Positions 5,446 to 11,914 of a stretch of 20,749 nt of DNA are shown here, piece after piece (positions within the stretch are counted from its first letter, which is position 1; each line of letters opens with the position of its first letter). Source of the DNA: a virus. Both the position numbers and the translations under genes were made by a program. The stretch spans positions 1 through 20,749 of the IMG/VR virus record IMGVR_UViG_3300042397_001228; one strand, written 5' to 3'. Under the pieces are notes generated by a model. It saw nothing but the letters and a program-made list of their open reading frames with translations. It had not been told where the DNA came from and did no database searches.

Positions 5446-6000
5446 ATGCCTAACTGGTGCGATAACAACTTGTATTTAGAACACAATGATCCTGAGATGA
5501 TTAAGAAGGCGAAAGAAGCATGGGAGTCTGGGAAGTTTTTAGCGACTTTTGTGCCTGAGCCTGATTACACAAAGGTAAAAGTAAAGCCTACTTTTGATAA
5601 CAGTCATATTACTGGTAAGCCAGTGGCTGACTTTGTTAATCCTGACCAAGCATGGTGGGATTGGCGAGTGCAGAACTGGGGGACTAAATGGGACATTGGA
5701 TATGATGCTGACCGAAGCAATCATGCTCAAGGATGCGATAAAACCATGTTTGTTTACTTTGACTCTGCTTGGAGTCCACCAACTGATGCCTATGCCAAAT
5801 TAGCTGAACTAGGGTTTTTGGTGAAAGCATTTTATTACGAAGGTGGATGTGCCTTCTGCGGTTCATGGATAGATGGTGTTGAGGACTTCCACAACATTGA
5901 AGAACAGACTCAGGCATGGGTAAAAGAGAATATTCCTAAATACATTGATGATGAGATGGATATATCCATGCAATATGAATTAGATGAGGAGTGGGAATAA
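5446..6000 (+). CDS. Api92-like (DUF1281 family) protein
   Basis: A 184-aa protein starting MPNWCDNNLYLEHNDPEMIKKAKEAW: the MPNWCxN start and first beta-alpha unit are those of the ferredoxin-like domain found in Api92-like and YubB (DUF1281) proteins of phages and plasmids. Further marks of the family are WWDWRVQNWGTKWD (about residues 69-82), TMFVYFDSAWSPP and FYYEGGCAFCG. Its biochemical role is unknown. The ATG at 5446 is chosen since AAGGGG (5433-5438) is 7 bases away, against 1 base for 5440. It ends in a one-base TAATG overlap with the next gene. Confidence 0.85.
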   Translation: MPNWCDNNLYLEHNDPEMIKKAKEAWESGKFLATFVPEPDYTKVKVKPTFDNSHITGKPVADFVNPDQAWWDWRVQNWGTKWDIGYDADRSNHAQGCDKTMFVYFDSAWSPPTDAYAKLAELGFLVKAFYYEGGCAFCGSWIDGVEDFHNIEEQTQAWVKENIPKYIDDEMDISMQYELDEEWE

Positions 6001-6290
6001 TGGGTGCGGTGGTATTTATGAATGTGGGACTGGGAAGCAGTGCCAAGAAAGCCTTTGATAGTCTAGTTTACGAAGCTAGGTATCAGCATGGGCATGGTGG
6101 ATACACTGGGACTATTGCAGAAAAGAACTCTTTTGTAATGATCCTATTAGCTGAAGGACTGGATGCCTTCCAGTATGCCGAACAACTGATTGATGATGAT
6201 GACAAAAGGGTATGCGATAAATGGGGGGATGCTGGGTGCATCCATATTAAAGATGATGAATACTTATTCTTTGGATGGGCTTCAGAATGA
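6000..6290 (+). CDS. Conserved mobile-element protein (GHGGYTGTIAEK motif)
   Basis: A 96-aa protein. KKAFDSLVYEARYQHGHGGYTGTIAEKNSFVMI is nearly the full signature of a family I know from phages, plasmids and integrative elements (xxAFxxAVExARYxxGHGGYTGTIAEK), function unknown. The rest is acidic (LIDDDDKRVCDKWGDAGC) and ends with strands (YLFFGWASE). It starts in a TAATG overlap with AGGAG at 5987-5991 and ends in an ATGA overlap, so it is translationally coupled on both sides. Confidence 0.8.
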   Translation: MGAVVFMNVGLGSSAKKAFDSLVYEARYQHGHGGYTGTIAEKNSFVMILLAEGLDAFQYAEQLIDDDDKRVCDKWGDAGCIHIKDDEYLFFGWASE

Positions 6291-6505
6291 CTAGAGATGA
6301 AATGATTAAAGAATTGATTGATGATGATATCAATGGGTGGTATGACAGAGATGATAAGGATGCCTTCTTCTCATACATCATGCTTAATGGGTGGACTGGA
6401 TACAAGACTCAATCAGATGAAGAGCTAACGGAAGAGTGCTTCAATAGGGGAATCCTAGATGATACGCATCCATCCTTTGATCCAGTGCTAAAGAATGAGG
6501 TGTGA
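6287..6505 (+). CDS. Small acidic protein
   Basis: A 72-aa protein starting in an ATGA overlap with the previous stop. MTRDEMIKELIDDDINGWYDRDDKDAFFSYIMLNGWTGYKTQSDEEL is helical and acidic, with a 'NGWxGYKxxSDEEL' segment seen in short phage proteins. No SD stands clearly before it, so it probably depends on translation of the upstream gene. Function unknown. Confidence 0.7.
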   Translation: MTRDEMIKELIDDDINGWYDRDDKDAFFSYIMLNGWTGYKTQSDEELTEECFNRGILDDTHPSFDPVLKNEV

Positions 6506-6507
6506 TG

Positions 6508-6831
6508 ATGAGTAAATGCTCTTTTTGCGACCATGATGACGGATACCTGTGCTTTTACTGTGAGGATTACTTGAAGGATACAGTGAAGGATGTTATCCAC
6601 AAATTCAAGAATGAAATCTTGGATACTGGGGACTGGTGGTATGCAGTTAATACTGCCCACGATACCTATGATGTCAATGTGCATTGCTTGGATGATGAAA
6701 ACTGGGAAAAGCCTGATGCCATATTCAGCATCAATCTGTATAGGCTTGACCTAGGCGATACAAGTAGCTATCACTCTAGGGTGCAGTATGACCTTGATCC
6801 AATGACTAGAAAGGAAATTAGACTGCTATGA
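6508..6831 (+). CDS. Small protein with an N-terminal CxxC-CxxC zinc-finger-like head
   Basis: A 107-aa protein. Cys 4, 7, 15 and 18 form CSFC-x7-CFYC, an arrangement fit to hold one zinc ion. The rest has strands (WWYAVNTAHDTYDVNVHCLDD, DAIFSINLYRLDLG) and a helical, basic end (MTRKEIRLL). Of the adjacent ATGs at 6505 and 6508, the second is better spaced from GAGG (6497-6500). It may bind nucleic acid or a protein; no family is recognised. The stop overlaps the next ATG (ATGA). Confidence 0.7.
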   Translation: MSKCSFCDHDDGYLCFYCEDYLKDTVKDVIHKFKNEILDTGDWWYAVNTAHDTYDVNVHCLDDENWEKPDAIFSINLYRLDLGDTSSYHSRVQYDLDPMTRKEIRLL

Positions 6832-7001
6832 GAAGATACGAAGTTAAGATTTGCACCAGTGCGACTACTGTTGTGGTGGTGGATGCCAGTGATGCGGATG
6901 AAGCCTGTGAAATGGCGATTGACCTAATCAATGAAGATGATATTACCTTTGATGGCGATTGGGATATTGTGGATGTTTGTGAAGTAGATCCAAGGGACTG
7001 A
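6828..7001 (+). CDS. 57-aa protein of the paralogue group
   Basis: MRRYEVKICTSATTVVVVDASDADEACEMAIDLI, then DWDIVDVCEVD: strand, 'VDASDADEA', helix and final strand, one of the clearest members of the repeated small family in this window. It begins in an ATGA overlap with the previous gene and lies one base before the sigma-like gene. It is highly acidic. Function unknown. Confidence 0.75.
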   Translation: MRRYEVKICTSATTVVVVDASDADEACEMAIDLINEDDITFDGDWDIVDVCEVDPRD

Positions 7002-7002
7002 C

Positions 7003-7284
7003 ATGAATTTAAGACTAGCAAAAGGCAAAGTGCCGATTGATACTGGGGATGGGTATGTGTTTATACCCTTCCCTGATGAAGAGGAGTTTTGCCAACTGTA
7101 TAACAACTATACCCCTATGGATAGACGGAAGCGATACTGGAAGGTGTTGTCTGAAAGAATCCAAGGTAAAACACTGAAGGACAGTGGATTACCTCATGGG
7201 ATTAGTAAACAAAGGGTTAGGGAGATTGAAGCTAAGTTTATGAGATTGATCACAACGGCTTACTTTTGTAAACCAAAGGTTTGA
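7003..7284 (+). CDS. Sigma70 region 4-like DNA-binding protein
   Basis: A 93-aa protein. Residues 52-82 (RIQGKTLKDSGLPHGISKQR, then VREIEAKFMRL) follow the sigma factor region 4 helix-turn-helix, G.sL.eIg...gvsreRVRqIEakal.kL, including the RVR-IEAK recognition end. No region 2 is present and the protein is far too short for a full sigma factor. A role as phage transcription regulator, anti-host-sigma protein or -35 binder is likely (inference). It closes the plus-strand cluster, with AAGGGA (6992-6997) upstream, and overlaps the convergent primase gene by 35 bases. Confidence 0.7.
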   Translation: MNLRLAKGKVPIDTGDGYVFIPFPDEEEFCQLYNNYTPMDRRKRYWKVLSERIQGKTLKDSGLPHGISKQRVREIEAKFMRLITTAYFCKPKV

Positions 7285-8080
7285 TTGATTGACTAGCTTT
7301 AAAAGTGCCGACTCTGAGATGGTAGTCGTTGAAATCTTCTCCAACTGTATCGGAAATCCAATAAGGCTTGCCTGTTTTTTGGGCGGTGGATTCTCCAGTA
7401 TGGTTGGAGTCGTTATCAGCAATGACGAACCCACTGGGGATGTGCCTACATATTTCTTGCATATTGCTTGCGGAAAAGCATATGTAGATGCAACACTCCA
7501 GTTTATTGGCTTGCATTACAGTCCTAATGGACAATCCAGTAGCAAAACCTTCGCAGAATATAGGGATGCCTTTTGCACCGATCCTGAAGGATGCACCTTT
7601 AGTCTGTTGACCATACAAGAACTTCTTCTCCCCTTGCTCATTGATGAGCTGACACCCCACTACTTCCCTGTTAAATCGCATAGGTATTACCATTAACTTA
7701 TCGCCTTTATCTGTGTTCCAGATCAACGATTCTTCGTCTGGGAAGCCTTTTTTTGCGAGATATTCATGCGTTTGGTGCTGACATTGAGAAATTATCCAAG
7801 TGGCTCTGGATTGAGCGTCTTTTGCCAGTTTCTGTCTTTCTGAGTCAAAACTGAGTTTTTTTCGCTGCAACTCTGGATTAAGCGCATTTCTGTCATCTGT
7901 CTTCCACATGGCTGGTTTGTCCATGGTAGCCCAATTCTGCACCCATCCAACATCTCCCATGAACTTATAACGACCATTGCGTTTGTGCGGATGGTCTTCT
8001 GTGGGGGTTGCCATCCATCTGAAAGGCGTTACATCTCCAAGAATCAAGCCATGGAGTCTTGCGAAATCTTCAAATCTCAT
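7250..8080 (-). CDS. DNA primase-type protein with TOPRIM domain
   Basis: A 276-aa protein. The second half is a TOPRIM domain: CEGFATGLSI with the catalytic Glu at 177, then FVIADNDSN with the metal-binding Asp 222 and Asp 224, then GEDFNDY (249-253). Upstream, LMVIPMRFNREVVGCQLINEQGEK is the strand pair that precedes TOPRIM in phage primases. No CHC2 zinc finger is seen at the N-terminus. It would make RNA primers for replication, fitting the helicase gene directly upstream (ATGA overlap). It is the last gene of its operon and converges on the plus cluster. Confidence 0.85.
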   Translation of the reverse strand: MRFEDFARLHGLILGDVTPFRWMATPTEDHPHKRNGRYKFMGDVGWVQNWATMDKPAMWKTDDRNALNPELQRKKLSFDSERQKLAKDAQSRATWIISQCQHQTHEYLAKKGFPDEESLIWNTDKGDKLMVIPMRFNREVVGCQLINEQGEKKFLYGQQTKGASFRIGAKGIPIFCEGFATGLSIRTVMQANKLECCIYICFSASNMQEICRHIPSGFVIADNDSNHTGESTAQKTGKPYWISDTVGEDFNDYHLRVGTFKASQSIKPLVYKSKPL

Positions 8081-9552
8081 TTGTTCTTACCTTTTGACCA
8101 CCTGATGTTGCGTGATTTAATCCACTTTAAAGTAGCCATGGTTGGTGGAGTCGGTGCTTCAATCAGTCCCCTAGGCCATACGCCAAACTTCTCACGGTAC
8201 TTGTGACTAGCCCAGTGTGGATTGTAGGCTTTCTCATTGGCTATAAAGATCAACTGGGAATAGAAGTCTTGCTTATCATCTTTCCTGACCTTGACTCCTG
8301 CCACCAACTCCTCTAAACGACCTGATACTGCATGAACTTCATTGCGTTTTTGACGGATGTGACCGCAATTAGGACAAGTATCTGTTCCTTTGGGCCATAG
8401 GTGTTCGCATACTGGACACTTAGATTCCTTCTTTTTCTTCTCGGTTGGCTCTCTTTTGGCTTTCTCTCCCTCATTACTGAGTGTTTTTACGCCGTTTTCG
8501 TACAATTCATCCCAATCATCTTGGAATCTGAGGTAGTTTCCACTGTGATCTAGCCATAAAGCGAACTCTTTGTCTGGATGTTGGCGCATAACTCGCCCCA
8601 TTTGTTGCACATGGGATGAAAGAGATTTGCTAAACGGTCTTGCGGATATGCCAATCATGACATCTGATACGTCAAAACCCCTTGTAAGAATGTCGGTGGC
8701 TATCAGTCCATGGATTTGTGTATCAGGCTTGGCAAAGTCTTCAATGGCTTCTTTCTTGAACTCATCATTGTCTTTGTAGCTGATGGATACAAAGTTATAT
8801 CCCTTGATGGCAAACTGCTCCACAAGATCTGCTCCATGTGCCACGCCAGCACAAAAGACAATGGTTTTTCTTGGTCTGCCAAATATCTGGTGGGTTTTAT
8901 CAATCCATTCGGATACTATGTCCCCTGTTAGCTTCATTCCTCGCTCTGTGACCACATCCCCTGACCATTCGCCAGCAATCTTCTTAGCCCCAGTCATGTC
9001 AATCTCTTTGGCAATGAAGACCTTTAATGGAGCAAGCCACTTTTTGCCTACCAAGTCTTCTGTGGTTGAACCGCATACAACATTCGTATACAAGTCCCCC
9101 AGTCCCTTAGTAAAGGGTGTGGCAGTTAAACCAATAACTCGGATGTTAGGGTTATCTTTGATGAACTCGGATGTTTGCTTTCTAGCAATATGACACTCAT
9201 CCACAATCAGTAAGTCCATATCTGGAAAGTCATCTCTTCGTTCCAAGGTCTGAGCAGAACATACCTGTAGGCGTTCACGCTTGTCATATCGCCAGTGATT
9301 AGCCTGGAATACACCATGCTTTAGCCTGTATTTGTCCAGGCGTAGACTGGTTTGATCCACCAAAACAATGCGATCTAAGACCATGGCTGCGCGCTTGAAC
9401 TTCTCGCCTGTAGCCTTCATCAAGGCAATGGCAACTTCTGTCTTGCCAAAGCCTGTTGGGGCATACAACAACTGTGATCTATGACCCTGACGGAAGCCTT
9501 CCCTGAGGGATTCTATGACATCTTGTTGATGTTCTCTTAGCTCTAGTTCCAT
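8077..9552 (-). CDS. Superfamily 2 DEAD/DEAH-type helicase with zinc ribbon
   Basis: A 491-aa protein with the SF2 motifs in order: Walker A APTGFGKT (31-38), DECH (118-121), TATP (143-146), ATDILTRGFDV (285-295) and QQMGRVMR (316-323). A four-Cys zinc ribbon follows (C379, C382, C393, C396), separated from the helicase core by a Lys/Glu-rich linker. The C-terminal WASHKYREKFGVWPRG is typical of phage replication helicases. It probably unwinds or remodels DNA at the fork with the primase next to it. The start is a TAATG overlap with the small gene upstream. Confidence 0.92.
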   Translation of the reverse strand: MELELREHQQDVIESLREGFRQGHRSQLLYAPTGFGKTEVAIALMKATGEKFKRAAMVLDRIVLVDQTSLRLDKYRLKHGVFQANHWRYDKRERLQVCSAQTLERRDDFPDMDLLIVDECHIARKQTSEFIKDNPNIRVIGLTATPFTKGLGDLYTNVVCGSTTEDLVGKKWLAPLKVFIAKEIDMTGAKKIAGEWSGDVVTERGMKLTGDIVSEWIDKTHQIFGRPRKTIVFCAGVAHGADLVEQFAIKGYNFVSISYKDNDEFKKEAIEDFAKPDTQIHGLIATDILTRGFDVSDVMIGISARPFSKSLSSHVQQMGRVMRQHPDKEFALWLDHSGNYLRFQDDWDELYENGVKTLSNEGEKAKREPTEKKKKESKCPVCEHLWPKGTDTCPNCGHIRQKRNEVHAVSGRLEELVAGVKVRKDDKQDFYSQLIFIANEKAYNPHWASHKYREKFGVWPRGLIEAPTPPTMATLKWIKSRNIRWSKGKNK

Positions 9553-9713
9553 TATTTTGTATATAAATCTGCAACTGAGTCTCTCATCTGTTTAGCCAAG
9601 AAGACAATGTTATCGGATTCAATGTCTACTGTGAGCCAGTCCTTTTTGTTGATTGCATCATGAACCTCTCTGATGCTCATGTTTAGCTTAAGAATTGCTT
9701 CTGAATAGTCCAT
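9552..9713 (-). CDS. 53-aa helical protein between helicase and ParB-like genes
   Basis: MDYSEAILKLNMSIREVHDAINKK, then DWLTVDIESDNIVFLAKQMRDSVADLYTK: two helices, no Cys, no membrane segment. It is one base into the stop of the ParB-like gene upstream and one base into the helicase start downstream, with AAAGGAA ahead of the ATG. The exact fit between two genes by overlapping stops and starts supports it as real. Function unknown; perhaps a helicase partner. Confidence 0.7.
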   Translation of the reverse strand: MDYSEAILKLNMSIREVHDAINKKDWLTVDIESDNIVFLAKQMRDSVADLYTK

Positions 9714-10543
9714 TATGCTGTTTCCTTTAGTTTTCTTTTAAGTGAATTAACTGTCTTCATTAGCTCTGCGTTACGGTGCTGAAACATATCTCGGCTTTCA
9801 CGCAATGATTTGTTATCAATCTCCAAGAGTCTGACTTGCTCACGCAACTCCTTGATTGTGTCTTCCACATCAATCTTCTCAATTTCTGAAGCATCCCACG
9901 CACCAATGGATATTTTGTCTTTGAGAAGGGTGACTTCCTCGTCTAACTGGGTGATAACCTCGGTTAGCTCTTTGATTTTGTCTTCTTTCTCGTCATAGGT
10001 GGTGACATCAGGCTTGGTGGTTGGCGTTTCACGCTTACCAATGTTGCCAGTCTTCATCTCTTTTTCTACACCATCCTTGGTGACAAACTTCTTGGTCTTT
10101 GGTTCATCCTTGATTTCCATGGATGCCTTGACTCGGCTGACCATCATGGCTGTTACGCCAACATGGGCTGCGATGCGAGCCTGTGTCCATTCCTTGTATC
10201 TTGGTTCAAGCAACATCTTTCTAACGATTTCTTTGTTGTCTTCTGGTGACATGGATAAGCCACGATCCTTGTTAGCACCGTAGGAATACTCTTTAGCATC
10301 ATCCAGTGAGCCTTGGTAGACTTCTGCATCAATAGAAGCAGTGGCATTAGCCTTGGTAGCATGGTAGCGGTGGAAGCCGTCTGCAAGCCAATACTCTGCA
10401 CCATCAAAGAATACGGTGACTGGTGGGAATGATGTGCCTTCACGCATGGCTTCTGCGTAATCTTTAACTACATCGTAGTTAATTTCTTTTCGTGGCTGTG
10501 TGCCACCGTCTATACGGATATTAAGAATGTTGAGTGTTTTCAT
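9713..10543 (-). CDS. ParB-like protein with HTH and long coiled coil
   Basis: A 276-aa protein. The N-terminal ParB/sulfiredoxin-like domain shows GTQPR (14-18) and WLADGFHRYHAT (52-63), the second ParB box. A helix-turn-helix follows (WTQARIAAHVGVTAMMVSRV, 119-138). Residues 185-275 are heptad-rich (IKELTEVITQLDEEVTLL..., LREQVRLLEIDNKSLRE) and should form a coiled coil. Phage proteins of this type act in replication or as regulators rather than in partition; no ParA partner is present. GGGAG precedes the ATG. It overlaps the winged-helix gene by 23 bases. Confidence 0.85.
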   Translation of the reverse strand: MKTLNILNIRIDGGTQPRKEINYDVVKDYAEAMREGTSFPPVTVFFDGAEYWLADGFHRYHATKANATASIDAEVYQGSLDDAKEYSYGANKDRGLSMSPEDNKEIVRKMLLEPRYKEWTQARIAAHVGVTAMMVSRVKASMEIKDEPKTKKFVTKDGVEKEMKTGNIGKRETPTTKPDVTTYDEKEDKIKELTEVITQLDEEVTLLKDKISIGAWDASEIEKIDVEDTIKELREQVRLLEIDNKSLRESRDMFQHRNAELMKTVNSLKRKLKETA

Positions 10544-10829
10544 TTGTAGCTCCCATGCGAACTATGTTGTAAAAGATATTGGATAGTTCTAAAAAAGATT
10601 GATTAACGATACGCTCCTTAGGTTTTACCTTTAGATCTTCCAGGCGGAAAGCCCAAGTTGCCCTTTTACCTACAATGCGACCCTGTGTTCTGAGATAGGT
10701 CAAACGACCAGCTGCGGTGGCTGGACTAACCTTCAGAAGGTCTGCAATTTGAGATGTGGTGACTGCGCCATTTTGAGCAATGGCGTCAAGAATTTTGTCA
10801 GTGAATTCCTTGTTTTGCTTACCTGACAT
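10521..10829 (-). CDS. Winged-helix DNA-binding protein
   Basis: A 102-aa protein. Residues 8-60 fit a winged helix: DKILDAIAQNGAVTTSQIADLLKVS, then PATAAGRLTYLRTQGRIVGK with a wing strand TWAFRL. It probably binds DNA as a repressor or replication initiator helper. GGAGG stands 5 bases before the ATG. It is the first full-size gene after the promoter at 10.89 kb, whose transcript starts with the recurring CAACTGCTAGGA motif, so it could regulate its own operon and could itself be controlled by the small RNA. Confidence 0.8.
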   Translation of the reverse strand: MSGKQNKEFTDKILDAIAQNGAVTTSQIADLLKVSPATAAGRLTYLRTQGRIVGKRATWAFRLEDLKVKPKERIVNQSFLELSNIFYNIVRMGATNENTQHS

Positions 10830-10863
10830 GGATGCCTCCGTAAGCGGATAAAGTTGTTTCCAT
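10819..10863 (-). CDS. Possible 14-codon leader peptide
   Basis: ATG at 10863 begins METTLSAYGGIHVR and stops inside the winged-helix gene's start. CTAGGA (10877-10872), the SD part of the shared 5'-end motif, is 8 bases before it. The GGAGG of the winged-helix gene lies within these codons. Ribosomes loaded here would therefore open or cover that site. This explains why an SD lies so far ahead of the larger gene, but such a short frame could be chance. Confidence 0.35.
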   Translation of the reverse strand: METTLSAYGGIHVR

Positions 10864-10871
10864 TTGATTTT

Positions 10872-10919
10872 TCCTAGCAGTTGGATGTTCAGTTTAAAAC
10901 GGTGCTTCTTCTACGTCAA
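10872..10919 (-). promoter_or_regulatory. Promoter P10.9 with CAACTGCTAGGA start motif
   Basis: TTGACG (10919-10914), 17 bases, TAAACT (10896-10891), 5 bases, then TCCAACTGCTAGGA (10885-10872). The spacing from the -10 box to the motif is identical to that at 11.87 and 20.13 kb. The -35 and -10 boxes lie within the end of the upstream gene. The transcript should begin at or next to the motif, 12 bases of which are complementary to the small RNA. Confidence 0.65.
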
Positions 10920-11079
10920 TGGTTGCTACTCTCTTTGGAATGTGTTCTATCCAATAAGCTGTATCGCCATTGATGAATTCTTCTGCTTCTGTTTTAGTCT
11001 CAAAGCCACGGATTGGACCACCCCAGTCATGCACCATGTAACGGATGGCTTGGTATTTAGGTATTTTTAGTTGAATCAT
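10894..11079 (-). CDS. Small conserved-looking phage protein
   Basis: A 61-aa protein: IPKYQAIRYMVHDWGGPIRGFETKTEAEEFINGDTAYWIEHIPKRV in short segments. The strand, 'GPIRGFETKTEAEEFI' turn-helix and final strand suggest a small alpha/beta fold of the kind that occurs in phages (a 'xxGFxTKxEAxxFL' segment). It starts in an ATGA overlap with the preceding gene. Its 3' part contains promoter P10.9. Function unknown. Confidence 0.7.
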   Translation of the reverse strand: MIQLKIPKYQAIRYMVHDWGGPIRGFETKTEAEEFINGDTAYWIEHIPKRVATIDVEEAPF

Positions 11080-11303
11080 TTCTTTTCTGCTTTGTAATAA
11101 GTTCTTTTTATGCTTACTTTGTATTTAAGACCTGTCTCTAAGTCCTCTATCTCATTTATTCTAAATTTATCCCACTTGTCTGGCTCATCTTCTACTGTCC
11201 ATGGCTCTGATTCAATGATGTAAACGGCATCATCAATATCGTCAGCTTCAAATTCAGCCACCCACGTAGCAACCATTGAGTATGTAGCTCTGTATTTTTT
11301 CAT
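11076..11303 (-). CDS. Minus-strand member of the small paralogue group
   Basis: A 75-aa protein: MKKYRATYSMVATWVAEFEADDIDDAVYIIES, then FRINEIEDLETGLKYKVSIKRTYYKAEKK. The first part has the same strand, 'FEADDIDDA' and helix plan as the plus-strand genes at 4494, 4669, 5297 and 6828, extended by a basic C-terminal strand. So the family is not confined to the plus cluster. It begins in a TAATG overlap with the 45-aa gene upstream. Confidence 0.75.
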   Translation of the reverse strand: MKKYRATYSMVATWVAEFEADDIDDAVYIIESEPWTVEDEPDKWDKFRINEIEDLETGLKYKVSIKRTYYKAEKK

Positions 11304-11440
11304 TATTTTGATTCCCCCATTAGTTCAATCGCAGCCTGCCATGCTTCCCATGCTGACTGGGTATGTGTGTTTGTGAACACGCCATCCTCACGGGTAAGCA
11401 CATAGTTATGCTCCTTTGCCCACTGTCTAAACTCTTTCAT
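11303..11440 (-). CDS. 45-aa protein with 'QSAWEAWQAAIEL' helix
   Basis: MKEFRQWAKEHNYVLTREDG, then VFTNTHTQSAWEAWQAAIELMGESK. The helix with the (T/S)..AW.AWQAAI pattern is a familiar ending of short phage proteins, function unknown. AGGAG (11450-11446) is 5 bases from the ATG. It is the first gene after the long leader that begins at promoter P11.9. Confidence 0.75.
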   Translation of the reverse strand: MKEFRQWAKEHNYVLTREDGVFTNTHTQSAWEAWQAAIELMGESK

Positions 11441-11869
11441 TTCACTCTCCTGTTTGTGGACGCAATACGCCCAACGCCAACGCCATTTAGCGCTATATGT
11501 AACTCAACATACTTTAGTAACATTAACGCTATATTGATGATATGAAGTCAGATTCCTGGTGGTGAAGACACACCTAGCCTACCTAGATGTGCCTTCAACC
11601 GTTGATTCCTGTATGGAGCCTACAGCACCCGACAGTCTTTCGTAGAGTCGGCACTATCTTCGCCACCGACATTTGCACTGTTACATCTACTTACCCCCAG
11701 TAGTGCTTGAGTAATGATCGCTGGTGTGGTTTTGCCCCGTCCAATCACTACTTCAATTGTTAGACGTGATTGACAAAGTGGCAATAACGCATGCCAATAA
11801 ATGGCACGGTAAGTATTCACATTGTCACTTGGGAATTGTTTCAGTCCCTAAGCACGTCTAGCAGTTGAG
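11441..11869 (-). ncRNA. Long, probably structured leader RNA (about 430 nt)
   Basis: There is no credible gene here, although all other space nearby is packed with genes. Read from P11.9, the RNA offers several helices: CGUGCCA/UGGCAUG with loop UUUAU (11809-11791); UCAAUCAC/GUGAUUGG (11772-11742); an 8-bp pairing UACUUACC/GGUAAGUA (11815-11808 with 11695-11688) crossed by GCACUA/UAGUGC (11706-11701 with 11656-11651), a pseudoknot in the order P3-P7-P3'-P7' of group I introns; CCGAC which can pair with GUCGG on either side; and a long hairpin (11561-11600). No single helix is beyond chance, and no splice sites or intron core sequences are clear. A cis-regulatory leader, a non-coding RNA or an origin region are all possible. 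Confidence 0.4.
11561..11600 (-). repeat. Long stable hairpin flanked by 8-bp direct repeats
   Basis: 11564-11577 pairs with 11583-11596 over 14 bp (including G-U pairs in RNA) around the 5-base loop GUAGG, and continues by GGU/ACC (11561-11563 with 11598-11600) past one bulged base. The direct repeat CAGGAATC on the minus strand lies on both sides (11551-11558 and 11604-11611). No T-run follows, so it is not an intrinsic terminator. Confidence 0.7.
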
Positions 11870-11903
11870 TTCACAGATTAAATGAAATAAAAATAATTTG
11901 CAA
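11858..11903 (-). promoter_or_regulatory. Promoter P11.9 with CTCAACTGCTAG start motif
   Basis: TTGCAA (11903-11898), 17 bases, TAATCT (11880-11875), 5 bases, then CTCAACTGCTAG (11869-11858). The -10 box, the 5-base gap and the start motif are those of the promoter at 20.14 kb. Here the motif goes on as ACG instead of GGA, so it lacks the ribosome site and instead opens the long leader. Confidence 0.65.
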
Positions 11904-11914
11904 CAACTATTTGC

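Noticed and set aside
7269-7283. AAACC/GGTTT hairpin where the two operons converge, as a terminator.
   Set aside because: Only 5 bp with a 3-base loop, inside both coding regions, without a T-run.
7289-7696. A 135-codon plus-strand frame after the sigma-like gene.
   Set aside because: It lies fully opposite the TOPRIM primase, whose motifs are clear, and has no ribosome site.
11651-11815. A group I intron in the long leader.
   Set aside because: The P3/P7 strand order fits, but the 8-bp helix is near chance expectation, the P4-P6 region and the guanosine-site pattern of P7 do not fit well, and no exons or splice sites can be defined. Kept only as a hypothesis.
11620-11820. A 66-codon minus-strand frame with a GTG start in the long leader.
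   Set aside because: No ribosome site, Cys/Ser/Thr-rich end, and no family resemblance; the stretch reads better as RNA. A real short protein cannot be excluded.
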